Below are positions 5,122 to 5,958 of a DNA stretch of 5,958 bases, one piece after another. The stretch spans positions 1 through 5,958 of the forward strand of contig JBOGDQ010000036.1 of NCBI GenBank assembly GCA_050742975.1. The letters run 5' to 3'. The stretch is from JBDTGE01 sp050742975 (GTDB lineage: Bacteria > Actinomycetota > Actinomycetes > Mycobacteriales > Jatrophihabitantaceae). The notes beneath the pieces were generated by a model. That model worked only from the letters and a program-made list of their open reading frames with translations, was not told where the DNA came from and did no database searches. Each line of letters begins with the position of its first letter. Position 1 is the first letter of the stretch. A program made the translations under genes and the position numbers.

Positions 5122-5138
5122 AGGTTGCAGGTAGCCAG

Positions 5139-5166
5139 ACCTTAACAATCGGCGACATCGTTCGAA
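5139..5166 (-). promoter_or_regulatory. Candidate promoter for the sigma-serpin pair
   Basis: On the minus strand TAAGGT (5139-5144) could be a -10 box, with TTCGAA (5161-5166) 16 bp upstream as a poor -35. It would give a leader of about 50 nt to the GTG at 5082. It lies in a locally AT-richer patch (5139-5172), unusual for this window. Assignment is tentative. Confidence 0.3.
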
Positions 5167-5171
5167 TTGCC

Positions 5172-5201
5172 TTGCGATCGGTGAGCAGACGTGCACAGGA
5201 T
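5172..5201 (+). promoter_or_regulatory. Candidate promoter for egtA
   Basis: TTGCGA (5172-5177) and CAGGAT (5196-5201) are separated by 18 bp and resemble a housekeeping actinobacterial promoter. The predicted leader is about 95 nt. It sits back to back with the sigma promoter candidate in the 220-bp divergent spacer (5083-5302). The rest of that spacer, about 5202-5289, shows nothing I can name. Confidence 0.35.
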
Positions 5202-5302
5202 GGACGAAGAGGACGGCTGGTTCCGCAGCACACGCTGGTCGCCCCCGCACCGACCCGCGGCAGAGCACGCGTTCTGCCGGCCCGGACCTGGAGGGGGTCA
5301 CC

Positions 5303-5958
5303 ATGCCCGTTCGTACTGTGCACGACCTGGAGCCCCTCACCCGTGAGCGTGCCGAGGAGTTCATCGCCGAGACCGCACTGGTGCCGTCGGGGCCCACGCC
5401 GCCGATGCGCGGCACGGTGGGCCTGGAGATCGAGAGCCACCTGGTCGACTTCGCGGCACCGGCCGAGCGCGCCGGGTGGGACCGGATCACCAGCCTCGCA
5501 CCGCAGATCGAGTCCGCCGCCGGCCGCAGCTCGCTGACGTTCGAGCCGGGTGGCCAGATCGAGCTGTCCGGCGCGCCGATGCCCGGGATCGTGACTGCGG
5601 TCGAGGCGATGCGAAGCGACGTGCAGCGGGTGCGGATCATGCTCGCCGGTCATGACGCCGGGCTAGCGCTCGTCGGCAGCGACCCGGTGCGAGAGCCGGT
5701 ACGGGTCAACCCGCGGCCACGCTATGCGGCGATGGAACGGCACTTCGACGCTCTCGGCCGAGCCGACGCGGGCCGGACGATGATGTGTTCGACCGCGGCG
5801 CTGCAGGTGAATCTCGATGCGGGTCCGGCGACGGGATGGGCGGACCGGGTCGCGCTCGCGCGGCAGCTCGGCCCGACGCTGACCGCGCTGTCGGCCTGCT
5901 CGCCCTGGCTGGCCGGGCGCACGGGCGGGCACGCGTCGACGCGCGAGCTCGCCTGGGG
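5303..5958 (+). CDS. egtA: Glutamate-cysteine ligase EgtA, ergothioneine synthesis (5' part)
   Basis: The first 218 codons are present and the frame is open to the window edge; full-length relatives are about twice this size. EgtA joins glutamate to cysteine with ATP in the cytoplasm, supplying gamma-glutamylcysteine as sulfur donor for EgtB in ergothioneine synthesis. Motifs of the actinobacterial GCS2-like family: GLEIESHLVD (40-49), FEPGGQIELSG (80-90), RYAAMERHF (140-148), RTMMCSTAALQVNLDAG (158-174) and LSACSPWLAGR (196-206). The typical W at residue 45 of the first motif is S here (ESH rather than EWH in the relatives I recall), a small deviation. The ATG at 5303 has GGAGG at 5290-5294, eight nt upstream. 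It is divergent from the sigma gene. egtB, egtC and egtD would be expected downstream, outside the window. A generic carboxylate-amine ligase is the alternative, but the MMCSTAALQVN stretch favours EgtA. Confidence 0.88.
   Translation, partial: MPVRTVHDLEPLTRERAEEFIAETALVPSGPTPPMRGTVGLEIESHLVDFAAPAERAGWDRITSLAPQIESAAGRSSLTFEPGGQIELSGAPMPGIVTAVEAMRSDVQRVRIMLAGHDAGLALVGSDPVREPVRVNPRPRYAAMERHFDALGRADAGRTMMCSTAALQVNLDAGPATGWADRVALARQLGPTLTALSACSPWLAGRTGGHASTRELAW

Noticed and set aside
5083..5640. N-terminal extension of the sigma factor in the same open frame
   Set aside because: The extra 186 codons lie over the divergent promoter region and antisense to egtA, show no family similarity, and the GTG at 5082 has its own GGGAGG and begins where sigma region 2 begins.

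Overview
The window is high-GC DNA with strong G/C third-position bias, GTG starts, TANNNT-type -10 boxes and actinobacterial families (a paired TerD / DUF475 group, a SigE-like sigma factor, ergothioneine EgtA). I read it as chromosomal DNA of an actinomycete and cannot name the genus. No rRNA, tRNA, CRISPR array, transposase or integrase is visible.

Layout, right to left. Six genes run on the minus strand in this order: a 161-aa SigE-like ECF sigma factor (5082-4597); a 470-aa single-pass membrane-anchored serpin (4607-3195), overlapping the sigma gene by 11 bp; a 344-aa ATP-grasp enzyme (3129-2095); a first TerD (1997-1422); a second TerD (1073-495); and a TerC-like/DUF475 membrane protein that starts at 458 and runs off the left edge. 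At the right edge, divergent on the plus strand, is the 5' part of egtA (from 5303), the glutamate-cysteine ligase of ergothioneine synthesis. It has no stop inside the window.

Functionally there are two or three units. ATP-grasp, TerD, TerD and DUF475 form a small Ter (tellurium/stress-response) module: calcium-binding TerD proteins, a TerC-like membrane partner and an ATP-dependent ligase. The sigma-serpin pair has the layout of an ECF sigma factor with its membrane anti-sigma factor, but the extracytoplasmic part is a complete serpin with an inhibitory-type hinge. That suggests an envelope protease-sensing or protease-inhibiting signalling unit, and it is the most unusual feature here. egtA adds a redox-protection gene.

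The non-coding DNA is structured. An array of seven near-identical 27-bp units, each a potential 5-bp-stem hairpin, lies between the two terD genes, with degenerate copies grading into the end of the upstream terD. A perfect 15-bp inverted repeat lies between the serpin stop and the ATP-grasp start. Smaller perfect hairpins straddle the stop codons of the ATP-grasp gene and the second terD. The same TAGGGT box precedes three of the genes, and at the ATP-grasp gene it sits where it would give a leaderless mRNA.
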